The notes below the pieces were generated by a model, which worked only from the letters and a program-made list of their open reading frames with translations, had not been told where the DNA came from and ran no database searches. Shown here piece by piece: positions 1 through 12,540 of a stretch of DNA of 64,000 nucleotides. Source of the DNA: Bimuria novae-zelandiae CBS 107.79 (taxonomy: Eukaryota > Ascomycota > Dothideomycetes > Pleosporales > Didymosphaeriaceae); the NCBI GenBank assembly GCA_010015655.1, contig ML976690.1, forward strand, positions 491,503 through 555,502, in the 5' to 3' direction. The position numbers and the translations under genes are program-made. Numbering within the stretch: the stretch's first letter is position 1; every line of letters starts with the position of its first letter.

Positions 1-1137
1 AGTCCGGGTTTCCATAATGCAATCATAGGGCGGGCCGGCGCCGCATCTTGAGACGCACTCAGCAGCCAAGCCGCTCCGGCAGCTGGAACGAACCACCACA
101 TTTTGTTGGTGTTGGGAAGGGGGTGGTACGTGGAAGGGAGTGTTGACGTGCACGTGCGTCTGTGAAGGTTCAGCACGCCTAACACAGTCTAACTTCTTCG
201 AATTTAGCGTCATTTATACCAACTCAGGTGTCCACAACATTCACAGTTCATGCGATGCATACCATGCAGTTCGTTACCCAAGTTTAAAATAAAATCACGC
301 AAGTACCTGTAAAAATCAAATATGATTCTCTAATATGAATATCCAAGTTATTTCCTGGCGAAGCGTATTTCTTGCCTACGATACGTACTTCCAGAGATAT
401 GGGATATTATATTGGTTTATGAGCGGCTTCAGGAGATCTTTGAGGGGTTTTATCAAGGTCATTGATGCTGATATATGGTCTACATATGTACCTAGGTCTA
501 CAATGATCTTCGGAGAACACTTAGGCATTTACGCATTTGGGTCGACATCTGGACACTCCCGAGGTCCCGGCACCACGAATCAAAACTCTTGAGACTTCGT
601 CTACCTTGCCCAGGGATACGCATTGACTGAAAAAGCTGTGAGCGTCTAGAGTTACTAGTAATGGAGCCTTTTTGTAAACTTATGAGAGACTCAAGCCTGC
701 CAGATGTTTTTAACTTTACATATGTACTACTTTATTCCCCAGGCGAGTTTGAAACGCCTGTAAGCTATATGCGTTCTAAAAAAGAATTTTCAAGCTTCCT
801 ACTTGCTGCAATGGCATACAAGTTGTACTGCGTTGTGTGAGGTTGAATTTCCAGATGGCGGCAGGTAAACCAGAATTGCCTCTTACTTTACTAAAGGTTG
901 AAACATTGGGCGCTTTCCTTGAGGCATTGGATTGTCTCTGCCGCGCATGACTCACAGGTGACCATGGTACGTGCACATAAGGCATGCAGATCGCTGTACA
1001 TATAAACTCCCCTCTCCCACTGGATCTCTCTGGTACTCACACCTGTTAACAACGCGGCTCCTCAACCGAGCATAAACTCTATCCAGGGAACCACCACAAA
1101 CCCCTCCACGGCCGATAACCTTACTACACCGTCGAAA
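1..1137. other. No recognised gene; normal base composition
   Basis: This stretch has ordinary base composition, unlike the AT-rich DNA further right. Short open frames exist on both strands (for example 335-592 on the plus strand), but none shows a domain or a motif I recognise. It is probably intergenic DNA upstream of the F-box-like relic. Confidence 0.4.
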
Positions 1138-2040
1138 ATGCCGCGTTACCCCAACCCACCTACTGATGGCACGAACCCGGCTAAAGGGGGCCAGCTACCA
1201 GACGAAATCATGCTCTAGATCATGAAGATCCCGATGGGCCTTCTTACCTCTAAGAATTCTATAACAGCCCGGTTACATCCTTTGATCTTCCGCATGAGAG
1301 TCCTGAACACGATCCGTTCTTATGGCTGGCCTAAAGAGGTGGTGGATGCCTACTACAAGCAGAACACCTTCCGTCTTGCGCCTATTATCAGTAGTACAAC
1401 ATTCAATCTAATTCCGACGCACTGGGTGCCGGGTCTTCGGATGACTTAGAAGATTCGACATTTGGAGTTGGAGTTCAGTTCGAACTTGAATCACACGATA
1501 GACTTTTGTAGGTCATGTTTCAGAACAATGCCGGTCTTCTGTTTTCTCACGGCGATTCCGATAGCGCGAGCCTTCAAACATCGTCTCTTCTCCCGGTGTC
1601 CAATAGTTGGCAACACAAATTCAACACCCTATCAACCTTGACCATGGTCATGGAGCTTCGTGGTTTGGGTACTCGAAGCCTTGCGTACTGTTACGACTTG
1701 GGTGAACAGGCTTGCTATGGATGTCCCAGTATTTCTCACCTCGAAGATCTCCAAGCCAATTCTAAGGAGCTACTCGTGTATCTCCAGGCTACGAAGGTGT
1801 CCATCCAGATTCGACGTTGGGCAGATCCAGCCTATACTTGTCCATGCGGATGCTTTGACCAAGTGGCAAAGCTTCTTGCATCCAAATTTCAAACGAAATA
1901 GATGTTTCGCTTCCTACTGCGGTCTGCTTCGCGCAAATTGTTGCAGATGCGTGGTCGCAATCAGCAGTGATCACACCATTGACCGGACATATGGCTCCTT
2001 ACTTCGCCGAACGATTGATGCAGGGGGCTCTACGAGCTAG
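1138..2040 (+). pseudogene. F-box-like gene relic with in-frame TAG stops
   Basis: An ATG at 1138 opens a frame that reaches LPDEIML, stops at TAG, then continues in the same frame with GWPKEVVDAYYKQNTF and, after a second TAG near 1447, KIRHLELEF. The pattern LP-E-I...V-NTI...GW-K-V...Y..NTF, followed downstream by a 'RHLEL' motif, resembles the short F-box-like proteins common in Dothideomycetes. That family assignment comes from memory and is moderate at best. The two stops fit CAG-to-TAG changes, the kind RIP produces. After about 1,620 the frame drifts and no clean C-terminus can be drawn. A related copy lies at 3,113-3,604. It could also be a non-F-box orphan family. Confidence 0.4.
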
Positions 2041-3112
2041 CAATTGTTTATCCGACTGGTTGTGTTTGTCCGGATCTATGAAATAACAGCGGTTTGGTCA
2101 GCTCATACACATTGAATCTTACTGCTCTACCACATGCGAGAATTATGGCTTATGCGGAAGGAGGAAGGAGTTAGGGCTGGGGAGAGTTCTCGCTTGAAGC
2201 TTGTCATGTACACTGTTGAATTTTGGATTAGCTTGAGGATAGGATATGAGATCTACCTTTAATCTATTTTTACACTTAAAATGAACGAAATTCTATTTGA
2301 TCAAACGTTGATGTCTTTGAGAAGAGGCTATATAGACCCTTGGTAGGTGAGATTGTCTCTTCATATTTGCGTGTAGAAATGATTGTCTTATCCTTCTGTT
2401 GCCACTGTGTTTGCCCAGTGTTGTACAAAATGCCGCCCCAGTCCACTGAAATACCTTGCGGCTTAACTCATATACTCCTACCTAACATTTTTGACAACAT
2501 TTACTGTGGATGGCTTCGAATTTATCAATCAGAAAAGAGAGGGGGAGTTCCCAGAATGCCGTCGCATTCGTGCCTGCGTATCCACTTAGTTGCATAAAAC
2601 ATCGAGTCCTGCAGTCGCTTCCAGGGCGTTCGGGTACTAGGTTAGCATTATGAATTACTAGTACTACGTGCGCTCCTAGACACTCTGAAGATCGCTCCTT
2701 TAGCCCTGGACGTCACTATTAGGCAACATCGCTGTGAAGATGATTTTGTGAATTTTGACGCTGAAGGGATATCTCAAAAGCAAGATAACACAAATTTAGC
2801 TGCCCTGTCTATAATAACACAAAGTTCATAGTAGCAGATACATAGGTCTCTTGTTGGGTGCGATCTTGTTGACAACATTGCTGTTAAGCGCAAGTTTGCG
2901 TCTTTCACGATTTCTACAAATAGGTTGTGGTTCGAGGCTGCAAGTGTCCTCTCTTTGTCTCTCGGATAAGCGCTGCGCCGCAATTTCCAGTGAAAGGATG
3001 GCGTTGTGAAACCACTACATTTCTTAATAACAGCATTGTGAAACAACTCTGCACAAGCCCTCGCAAAACTCACAGGGTACTTATATATTCTTTTCTCCAT
3101 TTCTCACAGTAG
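2041..3112. other. Intergenic, no recognised gene
   Basis: Composition is moderate and the open frames are short and unrecognisable. I see no repeat boundary or RNA gene here. Confidence 0.35.
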
Positions 3113-3604
3113 CAAGACCCAACGCCCAAAGCATCAACTCGCAACTACAGCAACAAATCCAAAACACCAATACTCAAACGATCAACTCACAACTTTCACA
3201 ACAAATCCAAAACACTACCTACAATAAACGGCAACGCAAACGAAAACCTAGCTCTAGTAGCTCAGGAAAACAACCAAAATGGCGCAGCAAATTGCGTCGA
3301 CTCCGTTCAACTACCTCAAGAGCTGATTCTACGTGTCATTCGTAGCATGGTCACGGTTAAGGATCCTACCATTGCACGCACATTTGCCAGCACCTTCAAT
3401 GCTCAGGTCCTGAAAGCCATCGAGGCTACAGGATGGCACAAGGATGTCCCACGTATGTTCTACGAAGATAATACGTTCAGCCTCCATGTGACATGGATTA
3501 GAACCTATCATCTAGAAGACAGTCAGCATCGACTTCTCGGTAGGACCACGTGGGGCCAGCGCATGCAACCGTCGGTATTACTAACCGTACTTTACGGTCT
3601 GTAA
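3113..3604 (+). pseudogene. Second F-box-like relic, lacking a proper start
   Basis: The frame is open from 3,113 but its first ATG is at 3,347, inside the conserved part. The protein contains LPQELILRVI, then ATGWHKDVPRMFYEDNTF, which parallels the relic at 1,138 (GWPKEVV...YKQNTF). The sequence before the conserved block is Q/N-rich in another frame and contains a 36-bp near-duplicate (ATCAACTC.CAACT...CAACAAATCCAAAACAC) around 3,138 and 3,181. The C-terminal half of the family is missing: the frame ends at 3,604, just where a stretch rich in GTACG words begins. I read it as a 5'- and 3'-truncated paralogue. A short spliced gene with an upstream start exon cannot be excluded. Confidence 0.4.
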
Positions 3605-3799
3605 TTGGTTTTGGGCCGTACGTACCGTAGTGAGGGGCCTCAATGCACGTCGTAACTCAATGCACGCACAACACTAACACACGCTATCTTTAACACCTAA
3701 TAACTCTACTAGTATAGATCTAGTTAAGGCTGCGATTAGTGCTATTAAATTACTAAAACTTAAAAATAAATTTACGTATATAAAATTAGAGCGTTAGTA
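3605..3799. other. Spacer up to the piggyBac-like element
   Basis: The sequence turns AT-rich from about 3,700. No gene is seen. It ends in the TA dinucleotide (3,798-3,799) that flanks the next element. Confidence 0.4.
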
Positions 3800-5958
3800 T
3801 CCCCCGCATGGCCAAAATCTGCCGCACACGGGCCACATGGAAATGGCCAATCAGGACAGCTGCTAAGTAAACACCAAATCTGTATCGTGATGTTAGTAAT
3901 TTCAATTTACTAACTAAAATACGCCTTTTTTAAAATTACTTATATCTATAAACATGCTAAAAGCTACTAACTTAGCCTACTTAGCAATAATCCTAACTTT
4001 ATAAAATATATAAAATATAGTAAATTTAATGCTGAAAAGCCTAATTTGCTAGCAAATTTACTACCTAATTAGAAATCTCTTAATATTAGTAATTTATATA
4101 ATTTTATAGAGGCTAACTGTAACGAGGTAGGCACGGTCGAACACGTGGCCTTCTCTCGCTTATAGAGGTTCCGGCTAGGCTAGGATCAAACACTAGCGCT
4201 AGTGGCTGACCCTAGCATATCCTATATATATTATACTATACGAGTAATACTTGGCTTAAGTATTCTCGTGCGTACCTTTTGGTGCAGGTGAGGAAGTCAC
4301 ATAGTATTGGCTTAGTAAGCGGGGCGCTTACCTCATTACACTAACCTACTTAAAAATATTAATTATAGTAATTTAATTACTTTATTTAATTTATACTTCT
4401 CTGCTAATATTATAGACTACATAGCATACTATATAAATTAGCATGCTAAGGCGCTCCGTGTAGCAACGCCTAGTAGCTACTATAATTAGAAACTAACGTT
4501 TCTAATAGAGCTATATACGTACTTTGTAATTATTATTTATATAGGCGTCTACCGGGAGCCCTTGTTAGCAGAGTACTAAGAGAAGGGCTACTAGAACGCT
4601 TCTATATATAAAATTAATAACTTTATGTTCTGCCAGCGCTGGTAGTAGCTAGATTAATACCTATATTATACTAAAGTAGAGCAGAGCTTTTGCTCCCTAT
4701 TTAGCCGCGTCTAGGATCTCTCTTAGCTACTCCGTAAGCGCTTGCTACTTTACTAAATGCCTAGTAAGCACCTTTACGTTAATAAGGTAATTATAAGATT
4801 TACTAAACGCGCGTTAAAAAATGTAATAATTAAAATAAAGCCTACACCTAAAGGCTATAAGGTCTAGTATTTAATAAATAATAAAGTAATACTTAATAAG
4901 CTTTTTTATGCCCGTGGCAAAGTACCTATTAATTTAATTAAAATTATTAACGCTAATACTACTAGTAGATTTTTCACTCTAATAGAGCTTATTCCTATTA
5001 CTTTTATACTTACTAAGGACGACGCTGGAGAAAGGTTTTTTTAGCTAGCTATTATATTATCTAGAATAATAACCTTTTTAATATAATACTTATACTTAAA
5101 TATTTTAAATTTAAAGGCGTTAGCTATGCCAGGACTATTAAGATAATAAAGGTAATAATAGAGGAGATTTTTAAGTAGGCTGTAAAGGCAGAACTTTAGA
5201 TAAGTAATACACCTATTACCTATAAAAAGCTATCTAAAGAGTGCTTTAATAGTAATCTTATGTAGCTAAAAACACACGCTTAGTAGTTCTTAAAGTAGGG
5301 AGAGATACGCTAGGCGCTATTAGTATTAAAAAAAGTACTAAAAGTAGCTTAAAAAGATAATTAAGCTATACATTTTATTAGTATAGTTATAAATTATAAG
5401 TATTAATGTTATCTCTTAGTATAGTATTAAATTTTATATAGCTACTTAGTACGTTAAAAAGCTCCGTTAACGCTCTAAGATAGTATTAAATAATAAGAAG
5501 ATCTTTATAAACGCCTTTAGTAATAATACTATTAAGTTACTAGAGATACTAATTATAATAAATAATTATAATACTTATAAAAGTAAGATTAATTAATTTA
5601 ATTAGTATAAAAGCTACTACTTTATTTAATAGGCTAAATAGCGTATTTAGCGTCTTTTACTCTACTTTTTACTTAATTTAGTACTAAATAACGCCTATAG
5701 GCTATTATTATACTTATCTTAGCTATCTGCAAAAAGGGTAGGTTATAAAGACTTCGTATATATCTTAATTAAGTAGCTTTTTAAGCGCGGAGGCCGAATT
5801 TGCAACGATAGTAATAAACGTTAGCACGTAGACGATATTGTCAGCAACGCTGGCAGCTCCCACACGTCTACAAAGCTATTTGGAGAGGGCAAGACCTGTG
5901 TATCTTGTGCGACGTCTGGGCGTAAAGTACACAACTTAGGACCCTTACGGCAGCCTCT

Positions 5959-6352
5959 TGTCCGATTACATGGCCCTTTGCATCTGCAAGGAGGCTGGCG
6001 CACCTACGCCCGTACATTCCGCCTATGCTGAGGGGGTGTGTCCGACCACATGGTCCTTTGCATATGCAAGGAGGCTGGCGCACTTACGCCCTTGCATTCC
6101 GCCCTTGCATTCCGCCCTTGCATTCCGCCCTTGCATTCCGCCCTCGCTCAACGCGCAAGGAATAACGTAAGGAATAAAGCAGGGATGAAGCAAGGGATAA
6201 AGCAAGGGATATCTAGGCAGGCAACCTAAAGATAAAAGGCAGAGTCCCAGACCTCTTAGACACAGAGAATTCAGCACACATAATTCATACCTTAATTTAT
6301 CTTAATTAATTATTATCTTTTTATCTTATCAGATTACCCTCCTAATTTAATA
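5959..6352 (+). repeat. Copia 5' LTR with internal minisatellite
   Basis: The 394-bp LTR contains a duplicated block of about 78 bp (TGTCCGA-CACATGG...GCGCACTTACGCCC occurs twice, starting at 5,959 and near 6,040). It also contains a 13-bp minisatellite, CCCTTGCATTCCG, repeated four times around 6,090-6,145. An AAGCAAGGGAT-type repeat follows at about 6,185-6,212. Confidence 0.8.
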
Positions 6353-6394
6353 ATTAAGAGTCTCACTGCCTTAACTAAATCTTAAGAAAGGATA

Positions 6395-9300
6395 ATGTCG
6401 CTGTCAATACTTCGCGACTCAACAATTGTGTTAACTAATTATACTAACTACACACCGTGGCTGCTATAACTGAAAGCACGATGCGAACTAATAGATATAT
6501 AGCCTATTATTAACCTAGATAGAGCTAAACTCCCACGCAAAAGGCCGACACCGCCGTTACTGCCAGAAATAGCAAGTTACTAATTAATTATCTGCGTAAA
6601 CGACGACGATTAACAGAACCCTCTAACACGCCTATTAGAGCTATTAAACTCAGGTCTTAAGGTATATAAAGAGGACATTAAGTTCTATAAAATACAGCTT
6701 AAAGACTATAAGATAAAGGACAAAGAATACCGCGAGGAGAGAACAAGCCTTAAGAAAGTGGTTATCTATACCTAATCTACTGTGTTATAACACCTGCAAC
6801 GCAACTGCTACAAGCCTGGAGAGTAGATCTAGTAATAGATTACGTCTCTAACCTAGACTATAGGCGTTGATAAGGAAGATGAGCGGGATAGGGTAAGAGT
6901 ACGATACCTACAGGCCCTTAAGCTAATAAGATAACCCTTAAACTAGGATACCTAGCTAACTGAGTATAATTAGGCATCTATAGAAGCAGAGACGAATAAT
7001 GTCGCTAAAATACAATTAATCTATAATACTATAAAGGACTTCCTGGCTACGATTATAAAGGCTGCCCCTACGTGGGGAGTGTCCTTTCAAGAAACTGGAC
7101 GCCGAGACGCAGATATGACAAGGAAGGAGATAATAAAACGCTTCCAAGAACATATGGCAATACTCCACCCGATTAAGGGCAAATAGCATAGGGGCGCCTT
7201 TGCTACTAGTAAGCTATCTCTCGCTGCTGGTGGTGCATCCACCCTAGGCACTAACAGGGACGCCTCTTACGCTGCTAAAGACGCGCCATCTTCCACGAAT
7301 AACTAACGTAGATAGGGAAGACCTTAACAAAAACGATTATTTAGTCAAAGTACCATATCTAAGCAGTCCTCGATAGAGGATATAATAGTAGTTAAAGGTA
7401 AAAAATGCCCTGCTTGTAAACAAAGGCATAGTCTAAAAGACTGCTTCTACGCATATCCGGACCATGCATTAGAGTAGTTTAGGCCACAACCTGGCTTTGC
7501 AGATATAGTACAATTCAGGATCTAAAATAATTTAGGCCTACAAGAGAAGATGAGGAAGGTGAAAAGACTAAAGTCTTAAACACCTAAAATTAAATTATCA
7601 CATACTCCTACTCCACCTCGAATTACTAAGGCTAATAATAAATAACTAGATAGACGCAAGATTACTAAAATCTTAGCGAGCTTTAATATCGCATCCTTCT
7701 ATACTAACCTAAACACGTACCCACTGCGACGCTTAGCCATACTTAATTTAGGCACAACCTGCCATATCTTTAACAACATCGATCGCTTTATCTTATACCG
7801 GCCACCGGCGCCAGGAGACTTTATATAGGCAGGAAATACACAAATATAGATTAAAGGATACGGGAGCGTCTATCTTAACGTATAGAGTGTAAACAGCAAT
7901 TAATTAATATAACTAGATAATATAGCCTATTACCCTAATCTGCTCTGCAACCTTATATCGTTCCGATTACTCCAGAGGCAAGGCCTTTGGTGGGACACAA
8001 GGGCAGAACTAACCACTCTAAAGAGAAGAGATAATACTGTGCTGGCAGAACTTTAAGAATTATATAGACAATGGGTGTTAGAACACAGAATAAGGCCAGC
8101 AGGCAGTACACCTACTAAAGCTACGCATGCCACTCACAAAACCAACACGCGCACTAAATAAAGACTATAGAAGGTAGACGCGTGGACCTGGCACTAATAA
8201 CTAGGCTATCTAGGCCCTTAGGCCCTTAAACACCTCGTGCAGTAATCTAAGGGGGTAAGGATTAAAGGCCTTCCTATAGTTAAGTGTAACGCCTGCGGTA
8301 AAGTAAAACTAAAACGGCAAATACGCCGGTAAGCTAGGGAGCAAATAAAAGGTCCTGGCGAGCGAGTTATAATTAATTTTCACGACTATAAAGCAGATAG
8401 CTTAATAAGAGAGGAGCTAAATGCTAATTACTAATTAATTCTTAGGCTTTGCATGGGACCTCTACTTTAAGGATAACCGCCTAGTATGCTTAATTATTAA
8501 ATTACTTAGCGCTTTTATACAGTTTATAAAAGTACAATATAATATTATAGTGAAAGTAATTAAATCTAATAATAAGATCTTTTCTATTAAGGTAAATATT
8601 AAGAAGTAGTGCGCAGCGCAAGGCATTAAGATTAAGCCTTTAGTACCTAATACTTAAGTATAAAATAAAGGAGTAGAACGCTTAGAGGGTGTAATTAAGG
8701 ATAAAGCGCGCGCGATGCGACTTAACTCTAACCTACCCTAGTAGATATGGCCTAAGATTACCTAAGCCACAGTCTACTTGTATAATTAAACACTAAACTA
8801 CGCTAATTAATAGCGATCTCTATATAAAGTGTTCTTTACGATAGTAGCCTTTTAGAACGGCATTGTTACCTAACTAAAGAAGCCTAATTAAGCTTACCTA
8901 AAAGTATATAGCTGCAAAGCCTTTGCGATAACTAATAATATAAAACGCGGCAAAAGTAGGCTTTAAAGGCTTAACCCTAAAGCATAGATTAGCTACCTTG
9001 TTAGCTACAAATTAACTAACATCTAGAGAATATAGATTCCCTCTCTAGCGAAGACAATTAGTACTCGCGACGTAATATTCGACGAGGATACTATGTTCTT
9101 AGGTAAAACTAAAGACCTAATAGACAACCTTATGCACAGCATATTAGAAGAAATAGTAGCCTAGGTACGATTAGTAGAGGTACCTTCCTTACCTTAATAA
9201 GAGTATGCCACTAAGTCCTTCTTTAAGGATGAGATAATTAGTGAAGCGCCAGAGGAAGAGGCTCCTAAGTGCAGGCAAGGCAGGAGAGCTAGGTACGAAT

Positions 9301-11175
9301 ATCCAACGCCTCCCTTAACGCCGCCGCTAGTGACACTCCTTACACACCTAATAGCAGGAGGCGATTAAGCTAAACTACCCTAAATATAGTAAATAGAGTA
9401 ATTACAAACAGGGCAGGTGCAAATAAACCTATAGGCCGCAGCCTTTATAGCAGGCACTAAAGCTAGTAGTAGCGGCAAATACGAAGGCAAGACTCTTAAT
9501 AAAGCGCAGCTTCGACGAATAATTATATTAGGCAAGAAGCCACATCGAAGCGTGCTTCTAGAGCTACCCACATGCTAAAACAAGCTCGAAGATTACCTAC
9601 TCTATGATATGTGGAAGGAAGCAGAACGTTCCTATCTATAGAGCCACAAGGAAATAAAGTTTTGGAGTAAGATCGCAGTAGCTCTAGTAAAGGTAGTAGG
9701 CTATTAAATCCTCAACTACATGTGGGTATATACCTACAAATTTAATAAACACTATCAATTATAAAAATGCAAAGTAAGGCTAGTAGTGCAAGGTAATTAA
9801 TAGCGGCATCTTACCTCGTAAGAAACCTACGCCGTAACACTTGCAGGATAATTATTCCGCATACTTATAGTAATTATAGCTTAGTTTAACCTAGAGCTTA
9901 TTTAATACAACGTTACCAACGCGTTTGTCCATGCAAAGCTAGACAGAGAAATCTACATAAGAATGCCTCGCGGCTACTCGCGAGCAGGCACAGTCCTTAA
10001 ACTACACAAAGCACTATATAGACTGCGCATATCTCCACTACTCTAGCAAAGAGAGTTTACATTAACGCTCCGTGATATTAGCTTTAAAACAGTGCCTTAC
10101 GAGCCATGCTACCTTATTAAAAATAGCATTATTATCTTTTTCTATATAGATAACCTTATTATTACCTATAATAAGTTATAAAAGCAGGTTGCTGAAGCTG
10201 CTTTTGCAATAATAAGTACTAAATTTACACTTACGGGTGGTAAAAACCTGTAGTGGTTTCTAGGAATTAAAATTATCAGGGACCGCTTAAGCAGAAAGAT
10301 CTGGCTTTTATAAGCTTTATATATTAATAAAATATCGCGCCTTATTAATTACCATAAGATTCGCTATAATACCCTAATAGGTTCAATCGAATTACTTCTA
10401 AGGACAGGACTAGCTAATAAGGGTGAGATTAATTAATACTAGCGTAAAGTCAGATTAATTCTCTATGCTATAGTTATATCTTAACTAGATATTGCCTTTA
10501 TAAGTTCCCGATTATTACGATTCCTGTCTAATCTAAGCAAAGAGTACTAAGCGGCTGCCGACTAAGTTCTCCTTTACCTTACTAATACTAGATTACTAGG
10601 TCTTCAGCTTGGGGGTGCAGATACTTTGGAAGTGGCAAGTGACGCATCCTTTGCTAATAATACACTCGACCGCAAGAGCTCGCAAGGATACATTATTAAG
10701 CTATTTAGTGGCCTGATTGCCTGGAAAGCAAATAAGCAAGATACAGTCACTACATTAATAACTAAAGCCAAATTACTAGCACTATCGCAAGTGGCTAAGG
10801 AGGCACTATTTACATCCCGATTGCTAAAGGAGCTAAAGATTAACCTTAGTAATTCCCTTATTATAATTAATTGTAATAATTAGCAAACAATCCGACTTGT
10901 TACTAAAGAAATTACTAAGTTACAGACCAAGCTCTATTATATAGATATCTATAATTATTAGCTGAGACAAGAGGTCGCACTACGAATAATTAAGGTGGAC
11001 TATTAATGCTTAGAGGACATGGCCATAGATAGACTTATAAAGGCCCTGCCTGTAAACAAATAGAGCAAGTTTCTGAGTAAACTAGGACTTAAAGATATAT
11101 TAGATAAGATCACTAATTAAGAGGTTACCCTGCAGGATCTACAGCAGAGGATAGAGGCCTTTAAGTTAGAATAAT
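6395..11175 (+). pseudogene. Copia gag-pol polyprotein relic
   Basis: An ATG at 6,395 starts the frame (MSLSILRDSTIVLTN). A CCHC zinc knuckle CPACKQRHSLKDCFY lies at about 7,405-7,450. A protease-like segment (LAILNLGTTCHIFNN) sits near 7,735. The integrase zinc-binding part follows around 8,190-8,300 (WH, then GLPIVKCNACGKVK). Reverse transcriptase occupies about 9,700-10,450 (NAFVHAKLDREIY, FFYIDNLIITYNK) and RNase H 10,620-10,890 (DASFANNTLDRKSSQGYI). Numerous TAG/TAA codons stand where TGG, CAG or CAA is expected, so the polyprotein is dead. Confidence 0.85.
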
Positions 11176-11193
11176 AGACAAATGCGAAAGGTC

Positions 11194-11203
11194 NNNNNNN
11201 NNN
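11194..11203. other. Assembly gap of ten Ns
   Basis: The run of N falls exactly where the copia 3' LTR should begin, presumably because the two LTRs are nearly identical and were not resolved. About 24 bp of LTR start are expected to be missing, judged from the 5' LTR. Confidence 0.95.
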
Positions 11204-11561
11204 ATCTGCAAGGAGGCTGGCGCACCTACGCCCGTACATTCCGCCTATGCTGAGGGGGTGTGTCCGACCACATGGTCCTTTGCATATGCAAGGAGGCTAG
11301 CGCACTTACGCCCTTGCATTCCGCCCTTACATTCCGCCCTCGCATTCCGCCCTCGCTTAACGCGTAAGGAATGACGCAAGGAATAAAGCAAGGATGAAGC
11401 AAGGGATAAAGCAAGGGATATCTAGGCAGGCAACCCAAAGATAAAAGGCAGAGTCCCAGACCTCTTAGACACAGAGAATTCAACACACACAATTCATACC
11501 TCAATTTATCTCAATCAATTATCATCTTTTCATCTTATCAGATTACCCTCCCAATCTGACA
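11204..11561 (+). repeat. Copia 3' LTR (5' end lost in the gap)
   Basis: This matches 5,983-6,352 closely. It carries three rather than four copies of the 13-bp CATTCCGCCC-type minisatellite and fewer AT changes than the 5' LTR. It ends TCTGACA directly before the second CCTCT. Confidence 0.85.
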
Positions 11562-11895
11562 CCTCTTAAGACTACTTCTAGTAACTATAAAGCTCCTCCA
11601 CGTACTCCGCGTAGCAGCTTTAGCTATAGGGCGTGTAGGCTACCTTTATATAGGCTAGAGGAGCGTCTTAAGTACTAGTAAAAGTACCTATAGCGTTATT
11701 AAATAATTATATTAAAAAATACCTTTTAAAGCTTAATTATTAAGTAGTTTTATTAAAAAACTATAAGAAATTAAGTCTATATATAAATTTATATATAAAT
11801 CTAATCTCCTTTAGTGTTCGTCAGAAGTCGGAGCAAAGCTCTAATTAGCCATTTCCATATGGCCCGTGTGCGGCAGATTTTGGCCATGCGGGGGA

Positions 11896-12088
11896 TAGCG
11901 TTAAGTAATATACGTTAAGTAACGTCCCTCCACCCGTAGCGAAAAACCACCCGTGCCGAAAAACGAGAGTGGTACTTTAACTTTACAGGACTATAACTTT
12001 CCTACATAGAGTAATTAATAAAACCTGCTTAAGAATAATTTTATCTTGCTATTTCTTCACGTTGCCTGCCCTTTAGCTCCCTAAATTA
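11896..12088. other. Spacer between two transposable elements
   Basis: No gene is seen. The last two bases (TA, 12,087-12,088) flank the inverted-repeat element that follows. Confidence 0.4.
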
Positions 12089-12540
12089 ATGTCAGTCCCT
12101 ACGTGCCGGGAGGCACGATGTAACGGGACACGTTTTCTTCCAGAGGCTCGGATCGTCTCCATCGTGCTTGTATATAGACAAGCGCGATGCGCATCCATTT
12201 TGCAGCTCTTGTTCTTCTAGTGTGTTAGCCTCTAATGCTAGAAAGGGCTTTATTGACCACGATGTTACTTGTTCTATTAGTGCCGTCTATTAAATCTCCT
12301 CTAATACCCCCCTACTCGTTTACGACAGTATAAATTTGTGGAGAGCTTAGTAGGCTATAAAGAAGGCTAAGATAGCAAAGATCACAACTGCACACTTAAA
12401 GGGTCGACTTAACGTAAACAGTGTGCATCCCGGCAGTTTCTCCGCGCGAACGGCAAGATTGTCAAAACAGGTCTCACAAGACATGCACTACTAGCGGCTC
12501 TTGGCACGTAGCAGGCAGCAGTAGCGTGCTGAGATATAAC
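12089..12540 (+). repeat. Left terminal inverted repeat of the HET element
   Basis: Complementary to 14,579-14,991 over most of its length. Recognisable shared segments include CGTGCCGGGAGGCACG, the block around GCGATGCGCATCCATTTTGC and CTAATACCCCCCTGCTCG. It continues after the nested 277-bp insertion as 12,818-12,860. Confidence 0.85.

Larger units (their letters stand above)
5959..11561 (+). mobile_element. Complete Ty1/copia LTR retrotransposon, TSD CCTCT
   Basis: The element begins TGTCCGA and ends TCTGACA. The same five bases CCTCT stand directly before (5,954-5,958) and after it (11,562-11,566). The 5' LTR is 5,959-6,352. The 3' LTR start is hidden by a run of ten Ns (11,194-11,203) and the LTR ends at 11,561. 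Between the LTRs lies a single gag-pol frame in copia order (gag zinc knuckle, protease, integrase, reverse transcriptase, RNase H). RIP-type stops inactivate it. The 5' LTR is more AT-mutated at its end (AATTTAATA) than the 3' LTR (AATCTGACA). Confidence 0.88.
3954..11700 (+). pseudogene. piggyBac-like transposase relic (two pieces around the copia insertion)
   Basis: The ATG at 3,954 (ATGCTAAAAGCTACT) aligns with the start at 28,336 of the better copy (ATGCCAAAAGCTGCC). Downstream, the reading resembles the second copy but is full of TAG/TAA stops. The zinc-ribbon-like tail begins near 5,900 (TCVSCATSGRKVHN) and resumes after the copia at about 11,600 as SYRACRLPLYRLEERLKYW, which corresponds to YGCSLCRLPLCRPEVSPECW in the second copy. 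Most cysteines and tryptophans have been lost by C-to-T type changes. It cannot encode an active enzyme. Confidence 0.65.
3800..11895 (+). mobile_element. RIP-decayed piggyBac-like DNA transposon, split by a copia element
   Basis: The ends are inverted repeats of about 50 bp: TCCCCCGCATGGCCAAAATC at 3,800 and its complement ending at 11,895, followed inward by CTGCCGCACACGGGCCA. Both ends abut TA. Inside are a decayed piggyBac-type transposase (N-terminal part 3,954-5,958, C-terminal part from 11,562) and a complete copia retrotransposon at 5,959-11,561 that interrupts it. Removing the copia and one CCTCT copy rejoins the transposase C-terminus. A better-preserved relative is at 28,182-30,480. 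Known piggyBac elements duplicate TTAA, so the TA flanks are unusual. Confidence 0.75.

Noticed and set aside
5959..6345. CRISPR-like array in the CATTCCGCCC repeats
   Set aside because: The units are directly adjacent without spacers, inside an LTR of a eukaryotic retrotransposon.
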